Source: an uncultured Clostridia bacterium (GTDB lineage Bacteria; Bacillota; Clostridia; Peptostreptococcales; Anaerovoracaceae). From it: 63,303 nt of DNA. The stretch is taken from the NCBI GenBank assembly GCA_934247125.1, contig CAKQIZ010000002.1:1-63303 (forward strand), given 5' to 3'. The notes under the pieces were generated by a model that was given only the letters and a program-made list of their open reading frames with translations, did no database searches and was not told where the DNA came from. The translations under genes and the position numbers were made by a program. Below, piece after piece: positions 1-7,848 of the stretch. How positions within the stretch are numbered: position 1 is the first letter of the stretch; every line of letters starts with the position of its first letter.

Positions 1-48
1 ATCAAGATCGATACCAGAACAGGAGAATATCTGGGAAGATCAAAATAA
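1..48 (+). CDS. efp: Elongation factor P, C-terminal end (partial)
   Basis: Only the last 15 codons and the TAA stop lie in the window. They read I-K-I-D-T-R-T-G-E-Y-L-G-R-S-K, which matches the conserved C-terminal strand of EF-P (usually V/I-D-T-R-T-G-E-Y plus a short tail). EF-P binds between the P and E sites of the ribosome and relieves stalling at polyproline stretches. A strong intrinsic terminator follows 17 bases later, so the gene ends its transcription unit here. The identification rests on a short but characteristic tail. Confidence 0.72.
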   Translation: MKIDTRTGEYLGRSK

Positions 49-65
49 ATCGCAATCAAACGCAG

Positions 66-90
66 AAGGGACGCACACACGTCCCTTTTT
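66..90 (+). terminator. Intrinsic terminator after efp
   Basis: An 8-bp perfect stem (AAGGGACG / CGTCCCTT) with a 6-base loop runs into five T residues. It separates efp from mltG. Confidence 0.85.
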
Positions 91-279
91 GTAAATCCGG
101 CAAATTGCATCGAGCCGGGCGGCGTACAGTCGCCGGCCTGCTGCAAAGAGCTGCGCCTGCATGGCGGACGTACTCTGACGGCAGCGCAGAGCAGTGTCTG
201 GATAACGGACATGCTCAGATGTGCTCATTATCTGCCGGAAAACAATTAACATGGATTTTATCCGGAAACGAGGTAATAG

Positions 280-1341
280 ATGTCGAAACGAAAGGGCAGC
301 AGGATAAAGCCGCTGGTCATCATTCTGGCAGTGCTTGTCGTACTGATAACAGGGGGAGCAGTAGCTTATCTTCACGGGATAGGAGCAGTCGATGCGAAAA
401 GCGATGAGCCGGTGACGGTAACAGTGCCGTCAGGCAGCGGAGCATCGGCCATAATAGACATACTGGATGAGAACGGGCTTGTCAGGAACAAGACTTTTGC
501 TAAGATACATGCGAGACTTGGCGGATATGATTCGCTGCAGGCCAACAGCTACATATTCAGCAAGTCCATGACTCTGCCTGAGATGATGGAGGCTATAAAT
601 ACAGGGGATTTCGATTATGTCTCCAAGGACAGGATCATCATCAGAGAAGGACTGACGATACCAGAGGTGGCAGATGCGATCGCCGCTGAAATGCCGTTCA
701 CTGCAGATGAGCTCATCGCAAAATGGGCGGACAAGGCATATCTGCAGGAACTTATAGACAAGTACTGGTTCCTGACGGACTCGATATTAAGTGACGGTAT
801 CATGTATCCTCTCGAGGGGTATCTGTATCCTGAAACGTACTTTATCACGGAAGAGGATCCGACGATCGAAAGCGTGACTGAGGCGATGCTCGACATGACA
901 GATTCAGAGCTTTCATCGAGAAAGAGCGAGATCGAGAAAAGCGGGTTCACCGTGCATGAGGTCCTCACTCTGGCATCTATCGTCGAGAGAGAAGGCAGCA
1001 ATGTCAGCGACGAGATGCCTAAGATCGCGGGAGTTTTCATCAACCGTCTCAACCAGGGAATGAATCTCGGCAGTGATGTTACGGTATGCTATGCAAACCA
1101 GAAAACATCTCTTGAGCTGACGCAGTCCGAGCTCGATATAGATTCGAAATACAACACCAGAAAATACGCGGGACTGCCTGTAGGACCAATATGTGCCGTG
1201 AACGGCAGCGCTGTCGACAGCGTGCTCAACTATGAGAAGTCCGATTACCTGTTCTTCTTTGCGACACAGGACGGTAAGATAATATACTCTAAGACTAACG
1301 AGGAACACGACAAGGCAGTACAGGAAAACAAATGGTATTGA
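280..1341 (+). CDS. mltG: Endolytic murein transglycosylase MltG (YceG-like)
   Basis: MltG is a membrane-anchored lytic transglycosylase that cleaves nascent glycan strands and sets their length. The 353-residue protein has a short basic N terminus, one membrane helix at about residues 10-32, and then the extracellular YceG domain. The catalytic glutamate motif A-S-I-V-E-R-E places the active Glu at residue 236. The family C-terminal motif Y-N-T-x-x-Y-x-G-L-P-x-G-P-I is present at about 291-304. Length is normal for the family. ATG 280 follows an AGG-containing site at 271. The gene is followed after one base by trmR, as in Bacillus yrrL-yrrM, so the two are probably co-transcribed. The 190 bases upstream hold the efp terminator but no clear promoter that I could fix. 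Confidence 0.93.
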   Translation: MSKRKGSRIKPLVIILAVLVVLITGGAVAYLHGIGAVDAKSDEPVTVTVPSGSGASAIIDILDENGLVRNKTFAKIHARLGGYDSLQANSYIFSKSMTLPEMMEAINTGDFDYVSKDRIIIREGLTIPEVADAIAAEMPFTADELIAKWADKAYLQELIDKYWFLTDSILSDGIMYPLEGYLYPETYFITEEDPTIESVTEAMLDMTDSELSSRKSEIEKSGFTVHEVLTLASIVEREGSNVSDEMPKIAGVFINRLNQGMNLGSDVTVCYANQKTSLELTQSELDIDSKYNTRKYAGLPVGPICAVNGSAVDSVLNYEKSDYLFFFATQDGKIIYSKTNEEHDKAVQENKWY

Positions 1342-1342
1342 T

Positions 1343-2020
1343 ATGAATATTACTAACAGCATAATAAGTGCATATATAGACAAGTTATACAAAAATGAAA
1401 ACCCGCAGCTTGTGGAGCTGCGCGAATTTGCAGAAAAGAACCACGTGCCGGTGATCCTGAGAGACACGGAAGGACTGCTGCTGCAGCTTCTTAACATCAA
1501 GAAACCGGTGCATATGCTCGAGATAGGGGCCGCGGTCGGATATTCGGCGTCATGCTTTGCGGACGGATGCGGATGCAAAGTGACGACTATAGAGTCGGAT
1601 CCGGAAATGTACGAGGTGGCGAAAACGAATATTTCAGAGATGGGATTTTCAGATCGTGTGGATATCAGATTCGGCGACGCAAGGGAAGTCCTGTTTCAGA
1701 TAGCTGCAGAGAACAGCGATGATCCGGAGATATTCGATGCTGTGTTCATCGATGCAGCCAAGAGCCATTACCGGGAGTTCTGGGATCTGGCGATGCCGCT
1801 CTGCAGGCAGGATGCGATGGTGATATGCGACAACGTGCTGATGAAGGGGATGACGGCTTCGGATGAATATGATCCGGGCAGACGCTACAAGACCAGCATC
1901 AGGAAAATGCGCGAATTCATAAAGTACATCACGCACATCGAATACGCGGAGACATGTGTGCTGCCGGTAGGCGACGGCGTATCGATAAGCACTATAGACA
2001 AGAAATGGTATATCCCATAG
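1343..2020 (+). CDS. trmR: tRNA 5-hydroxyuridine methyltransferase (class I O-methyltransferase)
   Basis: A 225-residue SAM-dependent O-methyltransferase of the catechol-OMT-like family 3. Motif I is L-E-I-G-A-A-V-G-Y-S (about residues 59-68), an acidic residue for the SAM ribose lies in T-I-E-S-D (about 86-90), and the metal-binding segment V-F-I-D-A-A-K (about 133-139) and C-D-N-V-L (about 160) are intact. Bacillus TrmR (YrrM) converts 5-hydroxyuridine to 5-methoxyuridine at tRNA position 34. The specific call rests on the order mltG - methyltransferase - U32 peptidase, the same as yrrL-yrrM-yrrN/O. Family membership is very secure; the tRNA substrate is inferred from context. Its ATG begins one base after the mltG stop, with no good ribosome site, which suggests translational coupling. 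Confidence 0.85.
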   Translation: MNITNSIISAYIDKLYKNENPQLVELREFAEKNHVPVILRDTEGLLLQLLNIKKPVHMLEIGAAVGYSASCFADGCGCKVTTIESDPEMYEVAKTNISEMGFSDRVDIRFGDAREVLFQIAAENSDDPEIFDAVFIDAAKSHYREFWDLAMPLCRQDAMVICDNVLMKGMTASDEYDPGRRYKTSIRKMREFIKYITHIEYAETCVLPVGDGVSISTIDKKWYIP

Positions 2021-2039
2021 AAAGAAGCGATTTAGACAT

Positions 2040-3269
2040 ATGAGAAAACTGGAACTTTTAGCTCCTGCGGGAGACCTTGAAAAATTGAAGATCGCCGTCG
2101 ACTACGGTGCGGATGCAGTATATTTCGGAGGCGAGATGTTCAGCCTTCGCGCCGGAGCGGGCAATCTCACGACAGACGAGATACGGGAAGGCGTCGAGTA
2201 CGCTCACAGCAAAAACGTGAAATGCCACATGACGTTCAATATCTTCGCGCACAATGAAGATATCGAACCGCTGAGGGAATATCTCGGCATGATAAAAGAT
2301 ATCCCGGTGGATGCGTTCATCGTGTCAGACCCGGGAGTCATAGCGCTGATACAGGAAGTGATGCCGGACGCAGAGCTGCATCTTTCCACACAGGCGAATA
2401 TGACGAATTATGCGACCGCGAATTTCTGGTACAGACAGGTCGTGAAAAGACTGGTGCTTGCGCGTGAGCTGACATTTGACGAGATCAGAGAGATCAGACA
2501 GAACATACCTGAGGATATGGAGCTGGAATCGTTCATCCACGGCGCAATGTGCATATCGTATTCAGGCAGATGTCTGCTAAGCAATTTCATGATAAACAGA
2601 GACGCCAACAGAGGTCAGTGCGCACATCCGTGCAGATGGAAATACAAACTGGTCGAGGAGAAAAGGCCGGGCGAGTATTATCCGGTGGAGGAAGATGCGC
2701 GCGGCACGTACATAATGAATTCGAAGGATCTCTGCATGCTGGAGCATATACCTGAGCTGGCTGAGGCGGGGATATCATCTGTAAAGATCGAAGGACGCAT
2801 GAAGAGCGTGTTCTATGTCGCTACGATAGTCAGCGCATACAGGCGCGCCATCGATGCGTACTATGAAGATCCGGAAAGGTACGAGTACGATCCCGAGTGG
2901 ATGAGCGAGCTCATGAAAGCCAGCCACAGAGAATTCACGACGGGTTTTTATTTCAGCAAGCCGACCGATGAGGATCAGAATTACCAGACCAGCGATTATA
3001 CGCGTGACTACAGCTTCATAGGAATGGTAAAGAGCTACGATCCTGAGACCGGAATGGCGGTCGTGGAGCAGAGAAACAAGATGGTTGCAGGAGACGAGAT
3101 CGAAGTGTTCGGGCCGGGAACGCCGTTTTTCACACAGAAGCTCGACGTGCTGCTCAACGAGGAGGGCGAGCCGATAGCATCTGCACCGCACCCTCAGCAG
3201 ATACTCAGGATAAAGATGGAACATCCCGTTGCGGAGAATTTCATACTCAGAAAACTTAAAAACAGATAA
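2040..3269 (+). CDS. trhP: U32-family tRNA hydroxylation protein TrhP
   Basis: A 409-residue member of peptidase family U32. Despite the family name, TrhP proteins take part in prephenate-dependent 5-hydroxylation of tRNA U34. The family signature is complete: E-x-F-I-H-G-A-M-C, Y-S-G-R-C and N-R-G-Q-C-x-x-P-C-R, giving four conserved cysteines at 171, 178, 194 and 198 that are expected to bind an Fe-S cluster. The C-terminal U32 domain occupies about residues 320-409. Bacillus has two adjacent paralogs (YrrN, about 300 residues, and YrrO, about 420); only one long YrrO-like copy is present here. It lies 19 bases after trmR, so hydroxylation and methylation genes are paired. Confidence 0.88.
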   Translation: MRKLELLAPAGDLEKLKIAVDYGADAVYFGGEMFSLRAGAGNLTTDEIREGVEYAHSKNVKCHMTFNIFAHNEDIEPLREYLGMIKDIPVDAFIVSDPGVIALIQEVMPDAELHLSTQANMTNYATANFWYRQVVKRLVLARELTFDEIREIRQNIPEDMELESFIHGAMCISYSGRCLLSNFMINRDANRGQCAHPCRWKYKLVEEKRPGEYYPVEEDARGTYIMNSKDLCMLEHIPELAEAGISSVKIEGRMKSVFYVATIVSAYRRAIDAYYEDPERYEYDPEWMSELMKASHREFTTGFYFSKPTDEDQNYQTSDYTRDYSFIGMVKSYDPETGMAVVEQRNKMVAGDEIEVFGPGTPFFTQKLDVLLNEEGEPIASAPHPQQILRIKMEHPVAENFILRKLKNR

Positions 3270-3314
3270 TGACTGGACAACAAACAGATCACTGATCAGA
3301 GAAAGGAGATAATC

Positions 3315-4745
3315 ATGTCATCTGACGCCGGGCCCATGTGGGGACAGATAATAATTTTAGCCGTACTGATATTGTTCAATGCCTGTTTCGCTGCTGCGGA
3401 AACAGCGATATCATCCGTGAACAAAGGAAGGGTGAAGACGCTCGCACAGGAGGGAAACAGAAAAGCCGCAGTGCTTTCAAAATTCATAGAAGATCCGAAC
3501 AAGTCGCTTGCCGCTGTACAGGTGGTGATAACCATTGTCGGTTTTTTTGCCAGTGCAAAGGCCGCAGCTGACTTCGGAGATATCGCAGCAGGTATGCTCG
3601 AGGATCTGGGAATACCGTGCAGCAGCGGGCTAGCGATGTTCCTCATCGTGCTGGTGCTGTCGTTTTTCATGCTGGCTTTCGGCATGTTTTTCCCTAAAAG
3701 GGTCGCGACGCTCCATTCGGAAAGGATCGCGCTTGCCGCCGCAAGGCCTGTGCGCGCATTCTCGGTCATACTTAAACCGTTCGTATGGCTGCTTTCTGTG
3801 CTCGTAATGATACTGCTGAAGATATTCAGACAGAAGACAGACGTGTCCGACGGCGAATACTCTGAGGACGACGTCGTATCGATGCTCGAAGCAGGTCAGG
3901 AAAAAGGAGAGCTCAAAGAAGAAGGCAAGAAGATGATCACCAGTATCTTTGAATTCGACGATCTGCTGGCATATGAAGTAATGACTCCGAGGACAGAGGT
4001 CTTTTCGATAGATATCAACGCGCCTACGGAGGCGTATATCGACGAACTGATGGAGCTGAGGTATTCCAGGATACCGGTGTATGAGGACGACAGTGACAAT
4101 ATCATAGGTATACTTCACATAAAGGACTATCTCATAAAGGCCAGAGAAGAAGGCTTTGACAACGTGGATTTCAGATCGATACTGAGAAAACCGTACTTCG
4201 TTCCGGAAACGAAGAATATAGATTCGCTGTTCGTCGAGCTGCAGACTGAAAAGCAGCACATAGCGATACTGATCGATGAGTACGGCGGGTTCTCGGGGAT
4301 CGTTACGATGGAAGACATCATAGAGGAGATCGTCGGAGACATCGACGATGAATACGACGAGGAAGAGACTGAATTCCAGAAAATATCGGATGATACCTAC
4401 GTGATAGACGGCAGCATGGATCTCGACGATCTCGATGAGGAGCTGGGCGTCGATCTCGAATCGGAGAACAGTGAAACGCTCGGCGGATTCATCATAGATA
4501 TCCTGGGAGAGATACCGGATGAGAACGACGTAAACAATGAGATAATCTTCGAAAACTATATTTTCAAGATCGACTCGATAAAAGACAGAAGAATAGAAAA
4601 AGTCACGATGAAGATACTGCCTGTCAGCGATGAAAGCGAAGACGGCGATGATCCGGGAAAGCATGAGAAAAACAGTCGTCATGAGAAACGCGAAAAGCGT
4701 GACAGGCATGATAAGACAAAGGAAACGGAAAATTCAGCGAAATAG
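3315..4745 (+). CDS. CNNM/CorC-type membrane protein (hemolysin-family, DUF21-CBS)
   Basis: A 476-residue integral membrane protein. Residues about 8-190 form the DUF21/CNNM transmembrane domain with the usual early A-A-E-T-A motif. Residues about 205-335 hold two CBS domains (E-V-M-T-P-R-T and R-I-P-V-Y), and about 345-430 is the CorC_HlyC domain. The last 40 residues are a highly charged Lys/Glu/Asp/His tail that looks disordered. Relatives are linked to Mg2+ or Co2+ efflux and metal homeostasis; no hemolytic role should be read into the old family name. ATG 3315 is preceded by a good GGAG site (GAAAGGAGAT). The next gene is a ZIP transporter, so a metal-homeostasis pair is plausible. Confidence 0.88.
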   Translation: MSSDAGPMWGQIIILAVLILFNACFAAAETAISSVNKGRVKTLAQEGNRKAAVLSKFIEDPNKSLAAVQVVITIVGFFASAKAAADFGDIAAGMLEDLGIPCSSGLAMFLIVLVLSFFMLAFGMFFPKRVATLHSERIALAAARPVRAFSVILKPFVWLLSVLVMILLKIFRQKTDVSDGEYSEDDVVSMLEAGQEKGELKEEGKKMITSIFEFDDLLAYEVMTPRTEVFSIDINAPTEAYIDELMELRYSRIPVYEDDSDNIIGILHIKDYLIKAREEGFDNVDFRSILRKPYFVPETKNIDSLFVELQTEKQHIAILIDEYGGFSGIVTMEDIIEEIVGDIDDEYDEEETEFQKISDDTYVIDGSMDLDDLDEELGVDLESENSETLGGFIIDILGEIPDENDVNNEIIFENYIFKIDSIKDRRIEKVTMKILPVSDESEDGDDPGKHEKNSRHEKREKRDRHDKTKETENSAK

Positions 4746-4768
4746 ATGAAAAAGCTCCATAGCATAAA

Positions 4769-4798
4769 GAAGTGACGGCATAAATGTGCGGTCACTTC
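4769..4798 (+). other. Hairpin between the CNNM and ZIP genes
   Basis: An 8-bp perfect inverted repeat, GAAGTGAC / GTCACTTC, with a 14-base loop. There is no T tract, so it is not a clear terminator. It lies 24 bases upstream of the ZIP ribosome site and could be an operator or an mRNA-processing structure. Confidence 0.45.
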
Positions 4799-4831
4799 AT
4801 TGATGTCGTACTATGGAAAAGAGGAGCATAC

Positions 4832-5566
4832 ATGTCATTAATTATAACTTTTTTACTTGGAATATTCATTCTGGCAGGTGCATTCATAGCGCGTACTGCA
4901 AGAAACAGAAAGCTCATAGAGCAGATATCGATATCGGTAGCTTTTGGCACAATGACAGCACTGGCGGTGACGGAGCTGTTTCCCGAGGCTATGGAAAATC
5001 TGGGAAGAAGCAATATCGTGCTGCTTATCATATGTGTGCTTGCGGGCATAGCCATGCTGAAGCTGCTCGACCATTTCATACCTGATCACGATACGGCACA
5101 CGGACTGGAGCACCACTGCACGACTGAAAACGTCATACATATAGGGATAATGTCTTCGGTAGCGATAATCCTTCACAATATAATCGAGGGAATGGCGGTA
5201 TACAGCATGGCGGCGGAGTCTCTTAATGTCGGCGTCATGATCGCATTCGGCGTAGGTCTGCACAACATACCGATGGGCATGATCATATATTCGACTCTTG
5301 TAAAGGAAAAACGAAGCAGGAAGATCGCATTCATCATGGCTGCAGCGCTTTCCACATTTGCGGGCGGACTTATCATGAAAGGGCTGTGGTTCCTGATAAG
5401 CGATTTCCTCGTCGGTATACTGATAGCGCTGACTCTGGGAATGATAATATATATCGTGTTCTTTGAACTGCTGGTGCATCTGCTTCACACGAAAAACAAA
5501 TGGGTGTCGCTCCTGGGAACACTGGCGGGAGTCGCGATCATCATCGTGAGCGGGCTGTTCGAATAG
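4832..5566 (+). CDS. ZIP-family divalent metal transporter
   Basis: A 244-residue polytopic membrane protein with about eight hydrophobic segments. The ZIP metal-site motifs are clear: L-H-N-I-I-E-G-M in one helix and L-H-N-I-P-M-G in the next, and a His-containing loop (H-D-T-A-H-G-L-E-H-H) precedes them. ZIP proteins import zinc, iron or manganese. An upstream in-frame start at 4784 would add 16 residues that overlap the hairpin; ATG 4832 has a GAGGAG site 7 bases away and is preferred. The metal cannot be told from sequence. Confidence 0.88.
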   Translation: MSLIITFLLGIFILAGAFIARTARNRKLIEQISISVAFGTMTALAVTELFPEAMENLGRSNIVLLIICVLAGIAMLKLLDHFIPDHDTAHGLEHHCTTENVIHIGIMSSVAIILHNIIEGMAVYSMAAESLNVGVMIAFGVGLHNIPMGMIIYSTLVKEKRSRKIAFIMAAALSTFAGGLIMKGLWFLISDFLVGILIALTLGMIIYIVFFELLVHLLHTKNKWVSLLGTLAGVAIIIVSGLFE

Positions 5567-5591
5567 GGCTTCCAGGCAAAATCAGACGGAT

Positions 5592-5634
5592 AAAACCAAC
5601 TATCAATGTCTCAATGACGATAGCTGGTTTTTTT
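5592..5634 (+). terminator. Intrinsic terminator after the ZIP gene
   Basis: AAACCAACTATC pairs with GATAGCTGGTTT (one G-U) across a 14-base loop and runs into a T tract. It separates the ZIP gene from the spoIIIA operon. Confidence 0.83.
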
Positions 5635-5732
5635 ATGCGAAAAAATCTTCCCTCATCCCATTTCCATGAATAATTCCATGGACAAGGAATATATCTGTTA
5701 TATAGAAAATCACAAAAGAAAGAGGTGCAGGG

Positions 5733-6653
5733 ATGGACAGAAATACGGAGAGGATACTGCGCAAACTGCCGGCTTCCGTCGACGACAGGATAAGGCAGCT
5801 GCCCGACAGCATCCTGGACAAATTCGAGGAGATACGGCTGAAGACATTTCAGGACACGCTTGTGATAGGCGACGGACGGGAGATCAGTCTGCACGACCGC
5901 AGGCTGATGACCCCGGAGATCCTGGACGAGACTCTGAACAGACTGCTGGACTATTCGTACTACGCATACGAGGAAGAACTTTCAAAGGGATACATCACGA
6001 TAGAAGGCGGACATCGCGTGGGGATATGCGGGACCGTGACACTCAGAGACGGGAACGTTCATCTTATCAAAGATATTTCATCGCTCAATATCAGGAGAAG
6101 CAGACAGATAATAGGAGCTGCCGCAAAGGTGATAGATTCCGTATGCGACAAGTCGCTGAATACGATAAGAAACACGCTTATAATCTCACCGCCCAAGTGC
6201 GGCAAGACAACGATACTGCGAGATCTGGCGAGGACACTCAGCTACCGCGGGTACAGAGTCGGGATATGCGACGAGCGCTCTGAGATAGCAGGCTGCACAG
6301 GCGGTGAGAGCAGCTACGATCTCGGCAGCAGGACGGACATACTTGACGGATGTCCGAAAGCCGAAGGTATACTGATGCTGATAAGATCGATGTCGCCTGA
6401 CGTGATCATAACTGATGAGATCGGCAGACACGAAGATGTCGGGGCTATAGAAGCCGCACTTTGCGCAGGAGTGAAGACGGTCACGACCATACACGGCAGC
6501 AGCTTTGAAGATGTGGAAAACTCGGCAGTGGGCGAGCTGATACGCAGGCATGTATTCGAGACGCTGATATTCCTGTCGGCAGAGCCATGCACGGGAACAG
6601 TAAAGCGCATCATGAAGCTTTCAGGTGTGCAGGAAGCGGCAAAGGGTGCGTAG
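5733..6653 (+). CDS. spoIIIAA: Stage III sporulation protein AA (ATPase)
   Basis: SpoIIIAA is the secretion-type ATPase of the mother-cell/forespore channel (A-Q complex). The 306-residue protein has an N-terminal domain, then a P-loop S-P-P-K-C-G-K-T-T at 152-160 and a Walker B-like V-I-I-T-D-E-I-G at about 225-232, followed by the Asp/Glu/His motifs of T4S/T2S-type ATPases. Length matches the family. A site GAGGTG precedes ATG 5733. The sporulation operon is expected to be read by sigma-E; upstream there is an AT-rich stretch (ATATAT near 5690) but I could not fix a convincing sigma-E -35/-10 pair. Confidence 0.95.
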   Translation: MDRNTERILRKLPASVDDRIRQLPDSILDKFEEIRLKTFQDTLVIGDGREISLHDRRLMTPEILDETLNRLLDYSYYAYEEELSKGYITIEGGHRVGICGTVTLRDGNVHLIKDISSLNIRRSRQIIGAAAKVIDSVCDKSLNTIRNTLIISPPKCGKTTILRDLARTLSYRGYRVGICDERSEIAGCTGGESSYDLGSRTDILDGCPKAEGILMLIRSMSPDVIITDEIGRHEDVGAIEAALCAGVKTVTTIHGSSFEDVENSAVGELIRRHVFETLIFLSAEPCTGTVKRIMKLSGVQEAAKGA

Positions 6654-6654
6654 G

Positions 6655-7167
6655 ATGCTGAAGACAGCAGGATGCATACTGATCTTCGCAGGATGCACAT
6701 CGCTCGGCTTCATCAGGGCTTCAGGCTATGCGGCAAGACGAAGAGAGCTGGAAAACGCACTTGAGCTGATAAGGCTGCTGGCTGTTGAGATCACATACAG
6801 ACAGGATCATCTGGCGAAGACCTTCATGAAAATATCACAGCTGAAACGATGCTGGTTCTCAGACGTGCTCCGCAGCTGCAGTCTTTGCATGAAAGAACAG
6901 AAGCCGCTCACAGACTCATGGGAGACTGCGCTCAGCGAAAATGCGAAAAGCTGCCCTTTACATGAAAGAGACACTGCAGTCCTGCGTGATATCGCGGCGG
7001 GGCTCGGCAGGAGCGATGCGAAAGGACAGCAGGATATAATAAGGCCGGCTGTGATGCGGCTGGAGACAGGCCTTGCGGACGCCAGAGAGCAGGAAAAAAA
7101 GCAGGGAAGAATGTACAGAGGGCTTGGAATGGCAGCAGGCGTGGTCATCGCAGTGATGCTGATATGA
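6655..7167 (+). CDS. spoIIIAB: Stage III sporulation protein AB
   Basis: A 170-residue protein with an N-terminal hydrophobic segment, a central helical region with R-R-x-E-L-x-x-A-L-x-L-I-R-L-L-x-x-E-I, and a C-terminal hydrophobic anchor. This layout and its place after spoIIIAA identify SpoIIIAB, a structural homolog of GspF-type platform proteins in the sporulation channel. The frame is open further upstream, but ATG 6655, one base after the spoIIIAA stop, fits the family N terminus and operon spacing. Confidence 0.92.
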   Translation: MLKTAGCILIFAGCTSLGFIRASGYAARRRELENALELIRLLAVEITYRQDHLAKTFMKISQLKRCWFSDVLRSCSLCMKEQKPLTDSWETALSENAKSCPLHERDTAVLRDIAAGLGRSDAKGQQDIIRPAVMRLETGLADAREQEKKQGRMYRGLGMAAGVVIAVMLI

Positions 7168-7235
7168 TGATGCAGGCATTAGCAGGGGACGGCGCACTGA
7201 AGTACATGCGGCAGGCAGGGAAATCGGGAGTTTGA
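7167..7235 (+). CDS. Possible 22-codon linker ORF between spoIIIAB and spoIIIAC
   Basis: A tiny open frame starts with ATG overlapping the last base of the spoIIIAB TGA and stops 3 bases before the spoIIIAC ATG. It encodes 22 residues (M-M-Q-A-L-A-G-D-G...). The tight fit suggests a role in translational coupling across the 71-base gap rather than a functional protein. It may be chance. Confidence 0.25.
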   Translation: MMQALAGDGALKYMRQAGKSGV

Positions 7236-7238
7236 GAT

Positions 7239-7433
7239 ATGGAGATAGATATAATATTCAAGATAGCGGCTATCGGGATCGCGATCGCGGTGCTCAACCA
7301 GGTACTGATCAAGGCGGGGCGCGAGGAACAGGCGATGCTCACGACGCTGGCCGGAGTGATCGTGGTGCTGATGCTGGTGATACAGATGATAAGCGAATTT
7401 TTTGATACTGTCAGGACATTCCTGGAATTTTAG
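7239..7433 (+). CDS. spoIIIAC: Stage III sporulation protein AC
   Basis: A 64-residue protein with two membrane helices and the conserved G-R-E-E-Q-A loop between them, the normal size and form of SpoIIIAC. It is an inner-ring membrane component of the sporulation channel and pairs with SpoIIIAD. A GGGAG site lies upstream of ATG 7239. Confidence 0.95.
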   Translation: MEIDIIFKIAAIGIAIAVLNQVLIKAGREEQAMLTTLAGVIVVLMLVIQMISEFFDTVRTFLEF

Positions 7434-7442
7434 GTGAGCGGT

Positions 7443-7829
7443 ATGGAAATCATCAGGATAGCTGCGCTGGCGCTGACCGGAGTTTTGCTGGCGGCTCTAA
7501 TGAAAAGCGTGAACAGAGAGCTGACGATCTACATAATACTGGCCACAGTGATGATACTTTTCGTCACGATAATAGACAGACTCGTATACGTTTTTGATTT
7601 TCTGGGGGATATATACGATAACGTGGCATACGGCAGGACATTTTTTCCGGTCATACTCAAAGTGCTGGCAGTGGCGTATGTGACGGATTTCACGGCGCAG
7701 CTGTGCAGAGACGCCGGCGAGGCGACGATCGGATCCAAGGTCGAACTGGCGGGAAAGGTGATCATTTTTGCTCTCGCCATGCCGGTGCTGACGGCTGTGC
7801 TGGAGCTGATCGGTTCGCTTCTCGGATAG
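7443..7829 (+). CDS. spoIIIAD: Stage III sporulation protein AD
   Basis: A 128-residue membrane protein with about four helices and the family segment G-R-T-F-F-P-V-I-L-K-V. SpoIIIAD belongs to the mother-cell membrane complex with SpoIIIAC and AE. A GTG at 7434 would add three residues, but AGGTGAG at 7432-7438 is itself the ribosome site for ATG 7443. Confidence 0.93.
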   Translation: MEIIRIAALALTGVLLAALMKSVNRELTIYIILATVMILFVTIIDRLVYVFDFLGDIYDNVAYGRTFFPVILKVLAVAYVTDFTAQLCRDAGEATIGSKVELAGKVIIFALAMPVLTAVLELIGSLLG

Positions 7830-7848
7830 AGGATGGAAAGGGCACAAG

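Noticed and set aside
3630-4709. 359-codon minus-strand frame opposite the CNNM gene
   Set aside because: Antisense shadow; the plus-strand protein has DUF21 and CBS motifs and a good ribosome site.
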